The position numbers were made by a program, and so were the translations under genes. Positions 52,201 to 60,232 of a DNA stretch of 64,000 nt are shown here, one piece after another. The stretch comes from Myrica gale (taxonomy: Eukaryota > Streptophyta > Magnoliopsida > Fagales > Myricaceae). Under the pieces are notes generated by a model, which had not been told where the DNA came from, ran no database searches, and saw only the letters and a list, made by a program, of their open reading frames with translations. The DNA is taken from positions 21,091,001 to 21,155,000 of the forward strand of contig OZ005609.1 in NCBI GenBank assembly GCA_963930655.1, written 5' to 3'. Position 1 is the first letter of the stretch. Every line of letters starts with the position of its first letter.

Positions 52201-55200
52201 AAAAGAGAATACAATGTCACTATTAGCTACTTCTCAATATAATGGATTAAGTAACACGAACATATATAGAATACTAATACTATTCCCGATTATCTGTTAC
52301 TTTTCTCCAGGGACATGTACCACCTGTACTACATACCGTGCTTGAGATCTTACCGCTGTTACGTCAGCCAATTTCTTCACTATATAGAATACTAATAGTA
52401 TTCCCGATTATCTGTTATTTTTGTCCAGGGACATGTACCACCTGTACTACGTACTGTGCTTGAAATCTTACCGCTGTTATGTCCCACTGAGCAAATTTCT
52501 TCAATGTGGCTTATTCTTCTACGAGAATTTTTGCTATATCTTCCACAATCCAATCCTCCATTAGAAAGTAAGGAAGATGAGTCCGAGCATGCCAGCACTA
52601 ATGTGTATATACCAGGTATGAAACAGGCTGGGTGGAACCTTAGCTTTGATTTTAGTTTTTCCTTTAGCCTACATAAACATGAAAATCCATGATTCTAATT
52701 CCACAGATGGCCAAATGATGACAAAAGATGATTTACCTAACGGGACTGCTTCCATATCCCCAACCAGTGGGGAAGTTACATCTCTGAGTTCTGGAACAAC
52801 ACCGGCTTTAACAGAAGTCATCCCAAGTTCTCTGTTTGCAGAAAAGCTAGTTCCTGTGCTGGTAGATCTTTTTCTGCAGGCACCAGAGATTGAGAAATAT
52901 ATCATATTTCCCGAGTTAGTTCAAAGTCTTGGAAGGTACTGATTACTGTAATCCTTGATTGTCTATTAGTTTCATCAAATTCCTTACATTATTTTGAAAA
53001 AGGTGGTGACTTTTTAGGTCGTAGGTTAATGAGTCTATTTGTTCTGTTTTTTTTTCCTTGGCAGTCCCCTAGGGTGGTCGCCGGGGGTACTTGGCTTATT
53101 AGAATCTGCAATTCTAATTGCAGTGTTCTATTGTAGCTGAAGATGATTACACACTATTCTGGCTTGTTTTAACAACCCTGTCGAGCTTTTTTGCTTGGTG
53201 TAGACATGGGCAGTTAATGGATGGATTGCAGGTCATTTAGGACAATGTGTTTCCCTTTTGGTCACCGTTATAGAATAATGATGCTATGTATTGAGTATGA
53301 GGGAGAGTGGATCACTTTACCTCCTCATGGGTCTTATGAGTTATGGGGTTAATCTCTGGAAGCATATTAGCAAGGGTTGGGATTCGTTTAGGGCGCATAC
53401 TCTGGTAGTGGTGGGAAATGGGCAAAGGACGAGGTTTTGACATGATGTGTGGTGCGGGGATCGTCCGTTGAGGTGCTCTTTTCCTACCGTGTTTTCCCTT
53501 TCTATGTATCCGAATGGACTGGTGATGGATTGTATGGAAAATAATGTTAGCTGTTGTTTGGAATATTCAGTTCTTAAGAAGTGCTAATGATTGGGAGTTG
53601 GAAGAGTTTTCATCATTTTATTCCAATCTTTATGAGTTGGTGCTGCATCGAGGTGTGGAGGATAAGTTGTGTTGGGTGGGTAGCAAGGATGGTAGTTTTT
53701 TGTGAAGTTGTTCTATGTTATGCTTGATGGTGGTAGAGCTATGTCCTTTCCTTGGCGTCGTATTTGGAAATCTAAAGTCCCTACAAGAGTCTCCTTCTTT
53801 GTTTGAGAGGCTTCGCATGGTAGGATTTTGACAACTGATAACTTGTGGCGTAGAGGTCTTTATGTGCTTGATTGGTGCTACTTATGTAAGGGGGATGGAG
53901 AGTCGATTAACCATGTATTACTACATTGCCCGGTGGCGAGATATATGTGGCAGCATGTTTTCTATTTGGTAAATCTTCATTGGGTTATGCCGGAGCGGGT
54001 GGGGGATGTTTTGATTTGTTGGGGGAGAAAGTTTAAGGATCCTCTCGCTAAGGTTATTTGGATGATGATTCCTCCTTGCATTTGGTGGAGCCTTTGGAGG
54101 GAGAGGAACATGCGTTGTTTTGAGGATTCTTCTTGGTCTATTGAGCGATTGCACGGTGATTTGTTGCTTAATCTGTTATTTTGAGTTAATGCGTTGTTGG
54201 GAGGCCCTTTTCTTGATTTTCGGGATTTCCTTAGTTTCTTTGTTTGTATGTACGCTTCCACCCAGCCAACCGTCTTTCCATCCTTTCCAAGATCCCATCC
54301 TAGATATGAACACTCTTACAACGAACTCCCAACGGAAGACCCAAATACGTCATAGGCAAAGTGGACACCCTGGAACCCAAAATGGAAGCCAACTCCAACA
54401 CATTCCTGACATTACCAACAGGAATCAGCTCTCACTTAGACAAATCAACCTTCAAACCAGAAATTGCCTCAAAACAAAGAAGCATGCAACGGAACTACGA
54501 AATTGAGAAACCTCAGCCCCACAGAAAATCAAGGTATCATAAGCAAACAATAAATGGGAAACACAAACCCCTTCCCTATTCACCTCAGAGGCTCTGAAGC
54601 CCTTAAGGACACCAATCAAATCCATCCTAGACATCATACAAGATAGAGTCTCCATAACAAGGACAAACAACAGAGGAGATAAGGGATCACCCTGCCTCAA
54701 ACCACGAGAACTACCAAATTATCCTTCGGGAGAACCATTCACAAGAACTGAAAACTTAACCGAGGAGATGCAAAAATAGATCCACCGACACCACTTTGTT
54801 CCAAACCCACATCTCCTAAGAAGGTACATAAAAAAATCTCAATTCACATGGTCATAAGCTTTGTGGATGTCTAACTTACACAATATGCCCGGCTCACCTA
54901 AACTCAAACTAGAGTCAATACACTCATTAATACACCCATTTCTGTCAGTACAATCTTTGTACTGCTCTTTCTCTTGTTCATTAATAAAACTTCTTACTTA
55001 TAAAAAAAAAATGTTATACGTAGAACAAGATCTTTGATACCATGCCCATCGTTATCATCCTTGTTAATATGTTCTGATTAATTGCTTGTTTGTTTTAGGA
55101 TTCAAAACTATGTACACAAGTAATTGAACGATATCTATCTTCCTTTTCAGATGTATGACAACAAGGAGAGACAATCCAGATGGTGCACTTTGGAGATTAG

Positions 55201-57733
55201 CTGTTGAAGGATTCAACAGAATTCTAGTTGATGATGTCGGCGGATTAACCATAAATGGTGGACCAACTTCAACTATTAGTAAACCTGCACGGACACGTAT
55301 CTGGAAAGAAATTGCTGATGTTTACGAGATATTCCTAGTTGGTTATTGTGGGAGAGCTCTTCCTTCTAATTCTCCATCACCCGCAGCACTAAGGGCTGAT
55401 GAGTTGCTTGAGATAACCATTTTAAACACTCTTGGTGACAAGATTCTTAAGTCTCAAATTGATGCACCTATAAATGTAATTTCCTCTCCTATCATTGTGC
55501 TTTTCAGATAGTAATTACGTAACCAAAACTGTCTTTGAATAAACATGTGCAGTGAAATAAGATATAGATTATAGTAGTTATGAGGCCATGGGCCATGGTG
55601 CCATTGGTAAAGAGTGGAGTTTTGATTAGGGTATGTCCTAGGACAGTATATAATGAAGATATAAATAACATGGTAAACAACACCGTAAGTAATAAATGTT
55701 CATGCCTTTGCTCAGGTGGTCAAGGAGTTTGGATAGGGTTGGGACTAGGACTAAGGTTTGAATTTTCCCTTTTAAATCTTTCCCTTGATAACCCAAAGAG
55801 GTCATCCCCTTGTATTGAGTCCCTTTTACATACAAATCAGTAGCATTGCAGAAAAGGAATCTGTTTTCTATTCTGTGTTTTGCAAATGTTTGGACTGTCT
55901 AGGCCTTTGGGTGCCAAACATGTTCAGATTGCGTATAAGTTCTCATTTTTACTGTGTTTGCAGCCGTATTTGGAGGCGGCAAATGTCCTGCTATTAAACA
56001 AATTGCCTTTATGGTTGTCCTTGGTTAATGGTATGAAACGTTCCGCTAAATTTGTGACGTGTACTGAGGGGAAAGATCTTGGGTCTAAGTACTTGTAGAT
56101 CACATACAAAGTTTGCTAAGAAAAACTTAACTAGGAAGAATACTGTCCTTGCCTCTTTTGGCACATTTTGCAAGATGAAGATTACTTAGATTTTTGGACT
56201 ATCTTATTTTAACACTTGAGATAAAAAGCATGAGACCATGGGATCGTGTCATAGTCTTTCACTGTGGGAATTTCATGACTCAGGTTGTCTTGTTTTGAGA
56301 CTTCACATGTCCAATATAGATACCTGAGAAGCATTGCTTCAAGCTGACCCTTAAGTGCAGCTTATTTTTTTTTCATTCCCCACTATTTTTTCCTTTCTAA
56401 TACTGTTGTAAATACTCCACAGATACTGCAACAACTAGTTTCCACCTTGGACCGTTGTGCATCACGCACATGCTCATTGCCAATTGAGACTGTAGAGCTT
56501 ATGCCTTCTCACTGTAGCAAATTTTCCTTGACTTGCTTACAGAAGCTATTTACCTTGGGCAGGTAACATATGGCAAAGAGATATTTTATCCTAATACTTT
56601 AGTTATCATTATCTAAATGTTAGAAGATTGAGTGTCCTATTTCTTTGGGATAATGACATAATGGCTGGCCATGTGGGGAGAACTTGTCCAAATTCTGGTC
56701 TATGAGATTGTTCGTGTCTTCTTCTTTGATATCCTTGGTCAGCTGCTTGCCATTTCGTTGTGCCCAACGGTTGCCTCAAGAAGTGATCCAGTACGATAAT
56801 GATTTTTAAATGAAAGAAGTACCCTGAGTTATTAGTCGGTCCTGCCAACTAGAACTTATGATCTTTCTGTAGCTACTGTCTCTTCAACTCTCTTCCGTCA
56901 GGCATCATTTTTCAACTGTACTTCTTTTATAACCCTCTTTTCTGTTAAGAGTGAAACGTACTATGAACCTATTTTTCCCTTGTGTGTATATTCAGTGATT
57001 TTACATACTGACATCTGTACCTCAGTTACAGAAAAGAAACCAATAACTGGAACGTGACAAGATCTGAAGTCAGCAAAATCTCAATCATCATACTCATGAA
57101 CAGATGTGAATACATTCTGACCAGATTTCTCACTGATGAGAATGAGTTAGGTGCGTGACATCTTTAATACTGAGCATCTAATGTTAGTTATGTTCCTGTT
57201 CCTGTTATGTAATGTTCTGTTGAGCCATCCTACTGTTCCTGCAGGTGAACGTCCATTGCCAACAGCTCGGCTTGAAGAAATCATCTTTGTACTTCAGGAA
57301 CTTGCCCGTCTCATTATTCATCCAGACACAGCATCTGTTCTTCCCTTGCATCCATTCTTGAAAAGTGGCCTAGTTCAGGAGGAGAGTCGAGACAACCGTC
57401 CACATCTACTTGTTCTATTTCCCTCCTTCTGTGAGCTGGTTATATCAAGGTGAGGAAATATTCATGAGATACTTGCAGTCTGTGAAATGACATTGAAAAT
57501 AATGATTTAGCCAGTAGTGATGGTATTCCCGTTAGAACATTTAGGATAACTAGTTTAGCATTATCTCAGGCAGTTAAGTGCAAAGATGGAAAATTATATG
57601 TTCCACAAAGTGGTTTACCCCTCTGCTCTTTCTGATGAACAGGGAAGCAAGAGTAAGAGAGCTAGTGCAAGTTCTTCTTAGACTCATCACGACAGAATTG
57701 GCATTGGAAAAGGCGAAGTTTTTAGCCAGTTGA
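11537..57733 (+). CDS. MON2: MON2 homolog, Golgi/endosome trafficking scaffold (44 exons, 1654 aa)
   Basis: The 44 exons listed in the segment entries below join without a break to 4965 bases. The start ATG opens [20 protein letters not shown], the conserved plant MON2 N-terminus, and the stop is TGA 57731-57733. MON2/Ysl2 proteins are peripheral scaffolds of the trans-Golgi and endosomes that resemble large Arf-GEFs (DCB and HUS regions at the N-terminus, HDS-like repeats after them) but lack the Sec7 catalytic domain. In yeast they work with Dop1 and Neo1. Here the DCB-like part is about residues 8-180, the HUS-like part about 200-400, and the Mon2 C-terminal region fills the rest as helical ARM/HEAT-like repeats. 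No signal peptide or membrane segment is apparent. Gene body is about 46 kb because introns hold LINE, copia, TRIM and MITE insertions. I saw no stop or frameshift in the exons, so the gene looks functional. Confidence 0.96.
14031..14247 (+). mobile_element. 5'-truncated L1 tail in MON2 intron 3
   Basis: It encodes the extreme C-terminus of the L1 ORF2 ([20 protein letters not shown] then SFLVCMC and stop) followed by the family 3' UTR. Flanks carry the 10-bp duplication gagtatgaac at 14021-14030 and 14248-14257, so this is a genuine, heavily 5'-truncated insertion of about 217 bp. Confidence 0.85.
14610..14884 (+). mobile_element. TRIM retrotransposon in MON2 intron 3
   Basis: Two direct terminal repeats of 79 bp (14610-14688 and 14806-14884) both begin tgttagagaatataattcaa and end near aagtggtaga(g/t)t.. 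. Between them is a primer-binding site resembling the start of initiator tRNA-Met pairing (gtatcagagcc, about 14691-14701), and a purine tract (aggag) precedes the right repeat. It has no coding capacity, as expected of terminal-repeat retrotransposons in miniature. No clear target duplication is seen. Confidence 0.8.
15614..15671. repeat. (AT)n microsatellite followed by a G run
   Basis: About 19 AT units end in 'ttttgggggggggg', inside MON2 intron 5. Expected to be length-polymorphic. Confidence 0.9.
17182..19613 (+). mobile_element. 5'-truncated L1 LINE in MON2 intron 7 (RT + zf-RVT)
   Basis: It begins inside the reverse transcriptase and runs to an A-rich tail; the 11-bp duplication aatgttggtat flanks it (17171-17181 and 19614-19624). 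An open stretch of about 500 codons carries [52 protein letters not shown] and the catalytic FADD (near 17950). The C-terminal part has the zf-RVT Cys/His signature ([19 protein letters not shown]). Two frameshifts (about 18305 and at the G run 18649-18660) and a TGA in place of Trp at 18730 kill it. It is collinear, without inversion, and is the best preserved L1 in the window. Confidence 0.93.
19925..21163 (+). CDS. MON2: MON2 exons 8-12 (residues 262-378)
   Basis: Exons: 19925-19979, 20078-20134, 20228-20329, 20905-20985, 21111-21163. Marker strings are [37 protein letters not shown] and [20 protein letters not shown], the conserved HUS-like part. Exon 7 and exon 8 are separated by a 3.7 kb intron holding a 2.4 kb L1. 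The other introns here are short (about 90-580 bp) and free of recognisable insertions. Confidence 0.93.
21740..24968 (+). mobile_element. L1 LINE in MON2 intron 12 (EN-RT-zf)
   Basis: Order is endonuclease ([40 protein letters not shown]), a deletion of part of the endonuclease at about 22140, linker, reverse transcriptase ([52 protein letters not shown]) and the zf-RVT part ([20 protein letters not shown]). It ends with the family 3' UTR and an A-rich tail at about 24960. Several stops (for example in the RT at 22767 and 23135) and frameshifts are present. The left boundary is approximate and I could not find a target duplication. Confidence 0.88.
25165..26669 (+). CDS. MON2: MON2 exons 13-14 (residues 379-424)
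   Basis: Exons: 25165-25234 ([20 protein letters not shown]) and 26606-26669 ([20 protein letters not shown]). The Met codon before HPKN is split over intron 12, which contains a 3.2 kb L1. Exon 14 ends with one base of a Gly codon that is completed at 30519, beyond an intron carrying an L1 with a large inversion. Confidence 0.93.
26735..29645. mobile_element. L1 LINE with inverted 5' segment in MON2 intron 14
   Basis: The minus strand from about 29447 down to 26737 encodes endonuclease ([20 protein letters not shown]), RT ([40 protein letters not shown]) and part of the C-terminal region, stopping at LLYSWSRR without a 3' UTR. Directly to the right, on the plus strand, 29447-29645 gives the L1 C-terminus ([20 protein letters not shown]) plus 3' UTR and A tail. 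This is the layout of 5' inversion by twin priming in a plus-oriented insertion, with about 200 codons lost between the two parts. The catalytic FADD has become FEND, so it is dead. No certain target duplication was found. Confidence 0.85.
30519..32390 (+). CDS. MON2: MON2 exons 15-21 (residues 424-639)
   Basis: Exons: 30519-30667, 30779-30906, 30994-31051, 31209-31306, 31965-32052, 32179-32244, 32331-32390. Marker strings are [52 protein letters not shown] and [20 protein letters not shown]. The stretch is the best preserved part of the family and is compact here, without recognised transposons in its introns. Confidence 0.94.
32480..32795. mobile_element. Foldback MITE in MON2 intron 21
   Basis: The two halves are imperfect inverted copies: catttttcaccctctta...gacactttgcg and catcctccgtta on the left return as reverse complements (taacagaggatgcaaagtg, gtgacaaaaatgtag) on the right, around a central aatgacaattctg/aaattgtcattt pair. 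It is non-coding, about 315 bp. Boundaries and family are approximate. Confidence 0.55.
33094..33641. mobile_element. Short L1 with inverted 5' segment in MON2 intron 21
   Basis: 33094-33325 encodes RT on the minus strand ([36 protein letters not shown]) and 33326-33641 encodes the L1 C-terminus on the plus strand ([40 protein letters not shown]) with 3' UTR and A tail. A short direct repeat gtgaag lies just before the left edge (33088-33093) and just after the tail (33642-33647). This again matches twin priming, with most of the element missing. The run of C at 33257-33267 breaks the RT frame. Confidence 0.85.
33650..34843. other. MON2 intron 21 remainder, nothing recognised
   Basis: Unique-looking intron DNA between the L1 and the TRIM. 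Open stretches here have no recognised family motifs. Confidence 0.4.
34849..35132 (-). mobile_element. TRIM retrotransposon in MON2 intron 21
   Basis: Terminal repeats 34849-34927 and 35054-35132 are direct copies. Read on the minus strand they begin tgttagagaatataattcaa. The primer-binding site (tggtatcagagcc on the minus strand) is at 35041-35053, directly next to the 5' repeat, and a polypurine tract (ggggggag) abuts the other. The 5-bp duplication ggtac flanks it (34844-34848 and 35133-35137). Complete and same family as 14610-14884. Confidence 0.92.
35439..38064 (+). CDS. MON2: MON2 exons 22-29 (residues 640-887)
   Basis: Exons: 35439-35525, 35817-36003, 36672-36715, 36789-36920, 37014-37145, 37242-37294, 37374-37422, 38006-38064. 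Marker strings are [57 protein letters not shown] and [20 protein letters not shown]. Exon 29 ends two bases into a Val codon that is completed 11.4 kb later at 49447. Confidence 0.94.
38912..38938. repeat. (CT)n microsatellite
   Basis: About 13 CT units in MON2 intron 29. Confidence 0.9.
39544..40597 (-). pseudogene. Copia RT C-terminus and RNase H
   Basis: It resumes as [20 protein letters not shown] and carries the RT catalytic [44 protein letters not shown], and the RNase H part ([32 protein letters not shown]). The open frame from 40539 to 39544 is intact; only its connection to the upstream part is broken by the L1. Confidence 0.92.
40599..44074. mobile_element. L1 LINE with inverted 5' half, nested in the copia element
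   Basis: Two L1 segments face opposite ways. Minus strand 42662-40599: RQILDSVL...[44 protein letters not shown], an RT core with FADD, the zf-RVT part ([19 protein letters not shown]) and the 3' end with an A tail at 40600. Plus strand 42665-44074: endonuclease ([40 protein letters not shown]) to the RT start ([18 protein letters not shown]). The plus part ends at FVRS; the minus part begins about 60 residues later, so about 180 bp were lost at the join. The layout is that of twin priming in a minus-oriented insertion. A 6-bp tccgaa occurs at both outer junctions (40593, 44069). Confidence 0.9.
42889..44074 (+). pseudogene. Inverted L1 endonuclease - RT N-terminus (long open frame)
   Basis: An open frame of about 400 codons encodes most of the apurinic-type endonuclease ([44 protein letters not shown]), the linker ([20 protein letters not shown]) and the RT entry. 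A Cys/Gly-poor gap of 8 residues near NNRS marks a small deletion. It is antisense to its own 3' half and cannot make a full ORF2. Confidence 0.85.
44075..45060 (-). pseudogene. Copia integrase C-terminus and start of RT
   Basis: It begins [20 protein letters not shown] with [14 protein letters not shown], a proline-rich linker, then the RT start [60 protein letters not shown] and [15 protein letters not shown] short frame change follows, then [19 protein letters not shown], where the L1 insertion cuts the gene. Confidence 0.88.
45064..46487. mobile_element. Harbinger-like MITE nested in copia integrase
   Basis: Ends match as inverted repeats (ggttgcgtttgtttcg at the left, ggctgtgtttgtttcg read inward from the right; 14 of 16). 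Direct repeat tag flanks (45061-45063, 46488-46490). Removing it and one tag restores the copia frame across SMQP|SYDHL. A 3-bp duplication and a GG..TGTTTG terminus suggest PIF/Harbinger (Tourist-like), though the usual TWA target is not seen. Inside are three imperfect repeats of about 90 bp (45215-45440) and a second MITE. Confidence 0.82.
45550..45998. mobile_element. hAT-like MITE nested in the Harbinger-like MITE
   Basis: It is bounded by the 8-bp duplication atagataa (45542-45549 and 45999-46006), diagnostic for hAT elements. The ends are inverted (taggggtgaac / tagggctgcac). The interior is built of ccggaccgg repeats (for example 45570-45600, 45645-45685, 45705-45727), giving several nested palindromes. 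449 bp, non-coding. Confidence 0.9.
46491..47150 (-). pseudogene. Copia integrase core fragment
   Basis: Broken frames show the integrase entry ([21 protein letters not shown]) and the later [40 protein letters not shown]. It is interrupted after LLSMQP by the MITE at 45064-46487, and [20 protein letters not shown] continues on the far side. Confidence 0.85.
47100..48430 (-). pseudogene. Copia gag, CCHC zinc knuckle and protease
   Basis: From an ATG near 48430 the gag N-terminus reads [20 protein letters not shown] and [20 protein letters not shown]. After VPNLRP about 30 residues are missing and the frame changes (about 48180-48130), then [20 protein letters not shown] resumes. A CCHC knuckle follows ([14 protein letters not shown]) and a second one ([14 protein letters not shown]), and the aspartic protease motif DSGASNHMT lies near 47515. 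GAG-pre-integrase sequence ends the block in another frame. The piece is inactive. Confidence 0.88.
49447..52935 (+). CDS. MON2: MON2 exons 30-39 (residues 887-1360)
   Basis: Exons: 49447-49586, 49689-49861, 50253-50381, 50464-50549, 50637-50752, 50875-50987, 51154-51277, 51502-51623, 52429-52615, 52707-52935. Marker strings are [76 protein letters not shown] and [18 protein letters not shown]. Exon 30 begins only 26 bp after a copia LTR. For exon 38 the second of two duplicated acceptors (52429) is chosen, since the first gives a frameshift and stop. Confidence 0.93.
52263..52498 (+). repeat. 118-bp tandem duplication spanning the exon 38 acceptor
   Basis: Copy 1 (52263-52380) and copy 2 (from 52381) share tatatagaatactaata, the pyrimidine tract, the acceptor and the first ~65 bases of exon 38 (ggacatgtaccacctgtact). 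Copy 2 carries the family-matching continuation. Copy 1 has a short deletion and goes straight into copy 2. Confidence 0.93.
53280..55010. mobile_element. Rearranged L1 LINE in MON2 intron 39
   Basis: Three blocks. Plus 53280-54250 encodes the L1 C-terminal domain ([60 protein letters not shown]) up to SFFVCM. Minus 54930-54255 encodes RT ([44 protein letters not shown] with FADD changed to FAYD). Plus 54940-55010 is the family 3' UTR and A tail. The last two blocks fit a twin-primed insertion; the first block then either belongs to a separate copy or the whole is one complex product. Many stops. Confidence 0.8.
55151..57733 (+). CDS. MON2: MON2 exons 40-44 (residues 1360-1654) and stop
   Basis: Exons: 55151-55475, 56423-56562, 57026-57150, 57245-57449, 57643-57733. 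Marker strings are [60 protein letters not shown] and the C-terminal [18 protein letters not shown] followed by TGA. Exon 40 is the longest (325 bp). Intron 39 before it holds a rearranged L1. Confidence 0.93.
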
Positions 57734-58926
57734 GTTGTGGAAAAATACCATTCTGACATGCAAGATCCGAAGAAAACAAAAAAAAAAATATTCGTGGTAG
57801 TTACATCATAATATTATTATTTTTCTGGGCCCATCATAATGTTATTTTTTTCATATAGAAGGTTTAGGCAGGAATTTTTCTCATCCTCTATTGCTCAGGA
57901 GTGTATAGGAGTTTGTATATTAGGAACATTGTCCATCTTGGTGCATATGTTGGGGTGATTAGCCCAGGGTTTGTGAGCATGGGCTTGTCATGGGTCCTTA
58001 GGTTGCATGCAATATATGTATAGAGATAATCCATATATTGTTTTTTCAAGATTTTTTTTTTGGGGTCTGATACCACTAAGCTGTCTTGAAAGCTTTCAGA
58101 CAACATTAGTGGAGTGAATTAATCGAGAGCATTCTGCTGTGTTCCTGAATGATTATGTTTTTCACCATTTTTGTTAGCTTATGGAATATAATCATCTCAT
58201 GGTGAGTATTAATTCTCTTCTAGAGATTGTAGGTCCAGGCCAAGAAAAAAAAAGATTGTAGGTCCAGAATAGTAAGAGAGCATACCATAGTTTTCGTGTT
58301 CTGTTTGGTGGATGCAAAAGAGAAGAAAGATAAATGTGGCACATGAATCAGGCTCTGAGTTGCCCAGAAAACAAGAAACAACCAGGCTTTCTTCAGTATC
58401 GTTATACTGACAGGAGAATCTAATAATTTTTTCACTCATCTCAAAAGAATCTACGCAAAAATTTGTCCATGCTTAAAATGGTTTGCTCCTAGGTACCACT
58501 TCCGTGGGTCCACCGTATAAAATTTTCTTTCAATATATATATATATATGGCTAGTTATCTTCACTCCAAAATTGTCATCGGATAAACCTGAAAGTTAGAA
58601 ATCTAGTGAGTACTTGATAAAGGACATGAAAAGAACACTCGAACATGGAGGAAATTATGAAAACTTAACCATGAAATTCTATTAGAAGTATAAAACTCAA
58701 TTTATTGCTGATACTCGGTATTTGATTTACACTGAAAAGGAGAGCGAGCGCCAAGAAAAAAGAAAAGAAAAGGAGAGCGAGCGAAAAGGAAAAAGACATG
58801 CTTCAGTCATGTAATTGCAGCGAAAACAAAACTAGAGGAGCCTAAACAAACAACAACAAAACAGCTTCGGCCTCCACCTCCTCCATATCCTTTTGGTAGA
58901 TAGTTGCTTATTTACTCTGGTTGAGC
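57734..58926. other. MON2 3' flank / intergenic
   Basis: Holds the MON2 3' UTR (end not determined; AATAAA-like signals are not clear), A runs near 57780, an (AT)n run near 58537, and the 3' flank of the converging SMP gene. No other gene seen. Confidence 0.5.
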
Positions 58927-58965
58927 CTAGCAGCCGCAGCCTCCACCTCCTCCATATCCTTTTGG
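58871..58965. repeat. 26-bp direct repeat around the SMP stop codon
   Basis: cctccacctcctccatatcc followed by ttttgg occurs exactly at 58871-58896 and 58940-58965. The right copy encodes the Gly-rich C-terminus of the SMP protein; the left copy lies beyond its stop codon. It points to a local duplication that changed the C-terminus. Confidence 0.9.
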
Positions 58966-60223
58966 ATCGTTCCGCATCTCCGCACTGGCCACACCCTCGG
59001 CGTCTCGACGTGTCACAGCTCTATCAGAGGGCAACTTTGAAGTTGCATCCTGATCAATGAAAAAGATGACGCTAACATTAATTAATGACGAACAAAAATC
59101 CCCCAAAAGTTTACACAAACAATACTATACTATCACTTACCGAAAGAACTTCAGCAAGTTTTGTCTTATCCTCGTCCTTTGTTGCCCGGGCATTGAGAGT
59201 TGCCGCAGACTGTGCGGCGGCGGCAACCCCACGAGGGACTACTTTGGTGCGACCTATTGCTCTAACTTCGGCTGCCTGAATAGCAGCGACATCACTCCGC
59301 TCCACGGGCTTGCTTCCGGCTGTCATGGTCGTCGCTTCGAGTGCTTCGCCAATAGTGATTGCATTTACACCCCCACGCCCACCACCACCAGCTTCTCCAA
59401 CAACCAAGGGTGCTGCAAGGGGAGCTCGCTGGCTATATTGGTCGACAACCTGTCCTTCCAACAGGAAACAAAAACTACTACAGAAGTAATAGAAAATACC
59501 TATTCATCAACCAAAATTATAGACCTTTTTTTTTGGTAGTTACGGGTCGATGATAATTCAAATAAACAGAATATAACTAAAAGCTATAAGTTTTACTAAA
59601 ACAACTCCAAAATATTCATTTATTTGGTATAATATCGGATTTTATGAACTCCCACAATTTGCCATCATTACTCTGTCACTGTAGCTTTGAGATTGAAAGA
59701 GAACAATAAGTTGCTCTTCGTTTTCAATTGCTTCATTTTTTTTTCTCTGAGGAGAGGATGTGGTGTTTAGAAAACAGTGCCAAATATTGCACCTGTCATC
59801 GACCTTTCGAAAGAGTACTCGGAGAAATTTGTTCAAAAACAACTGAAATCCTGAAACTTGGAATATGCTTCTGATCGAAAAGAAGAGAAACACGGGAGAA
59901 AAAAAGAGAGAAGAAGACGAAGAAGAAACGAAACAAACTTGTCCGGCGACCGACTCGACGATTACACACTTCCCAGGAAGATCGGTCTCCGTGATGCTCA
60001 CTCCTCGATCTCCTGCATCTTCGCTCAGGTCATTATGACCCACAAAGCCAGCCTGCTCATTGCGAGTGGCTGCCGACTGCATGACTGCGGCAGCACCTCC
60101 TTTCTGGATATGCCCGAGCATTGAGATCTCCGCCTTCTGCATCAGCGCCGCATCCCTTGGAGCCACTGGCTTCTCCGAAAGTTCTCCCTCGACTGGGAAA
60201 ATATCACCGTACTTGATGGGTTC
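58927..60223 (-). CDS. SMP gene, intact part downstream of the MULE
   Basis: This is the rest of exon 1 (60223-59939), exon 2 (59449-59141) and exon 3 (59049-58927), with GT-AG junctions and no stop, 237 residues plus stop. If transcription were to begin within the MULE, translation would have to start at an internal Met (for example in AALMQKAE), losing about 30 residues. Domain content is otherwise complete. Listed separately because it shows that the insertion is recent enough for no further decay. Confidence 0.8.
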
Positions 60224-60232
60224 CTGCTGATC

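Noticed and set aside
52311..52428. Use of the upstream acceptor for MON2 exon 38
   Set aside because: It gives a frameshift and a stop at 52461; the downstream acceptor matches family sequence.
11537..57733. Splitting MON2 into two or more genes because of the 11 kb intron 29
   Set aside because: Codon phase is kept across every intron, including 38064/49447, and the protein is continuous with the family.
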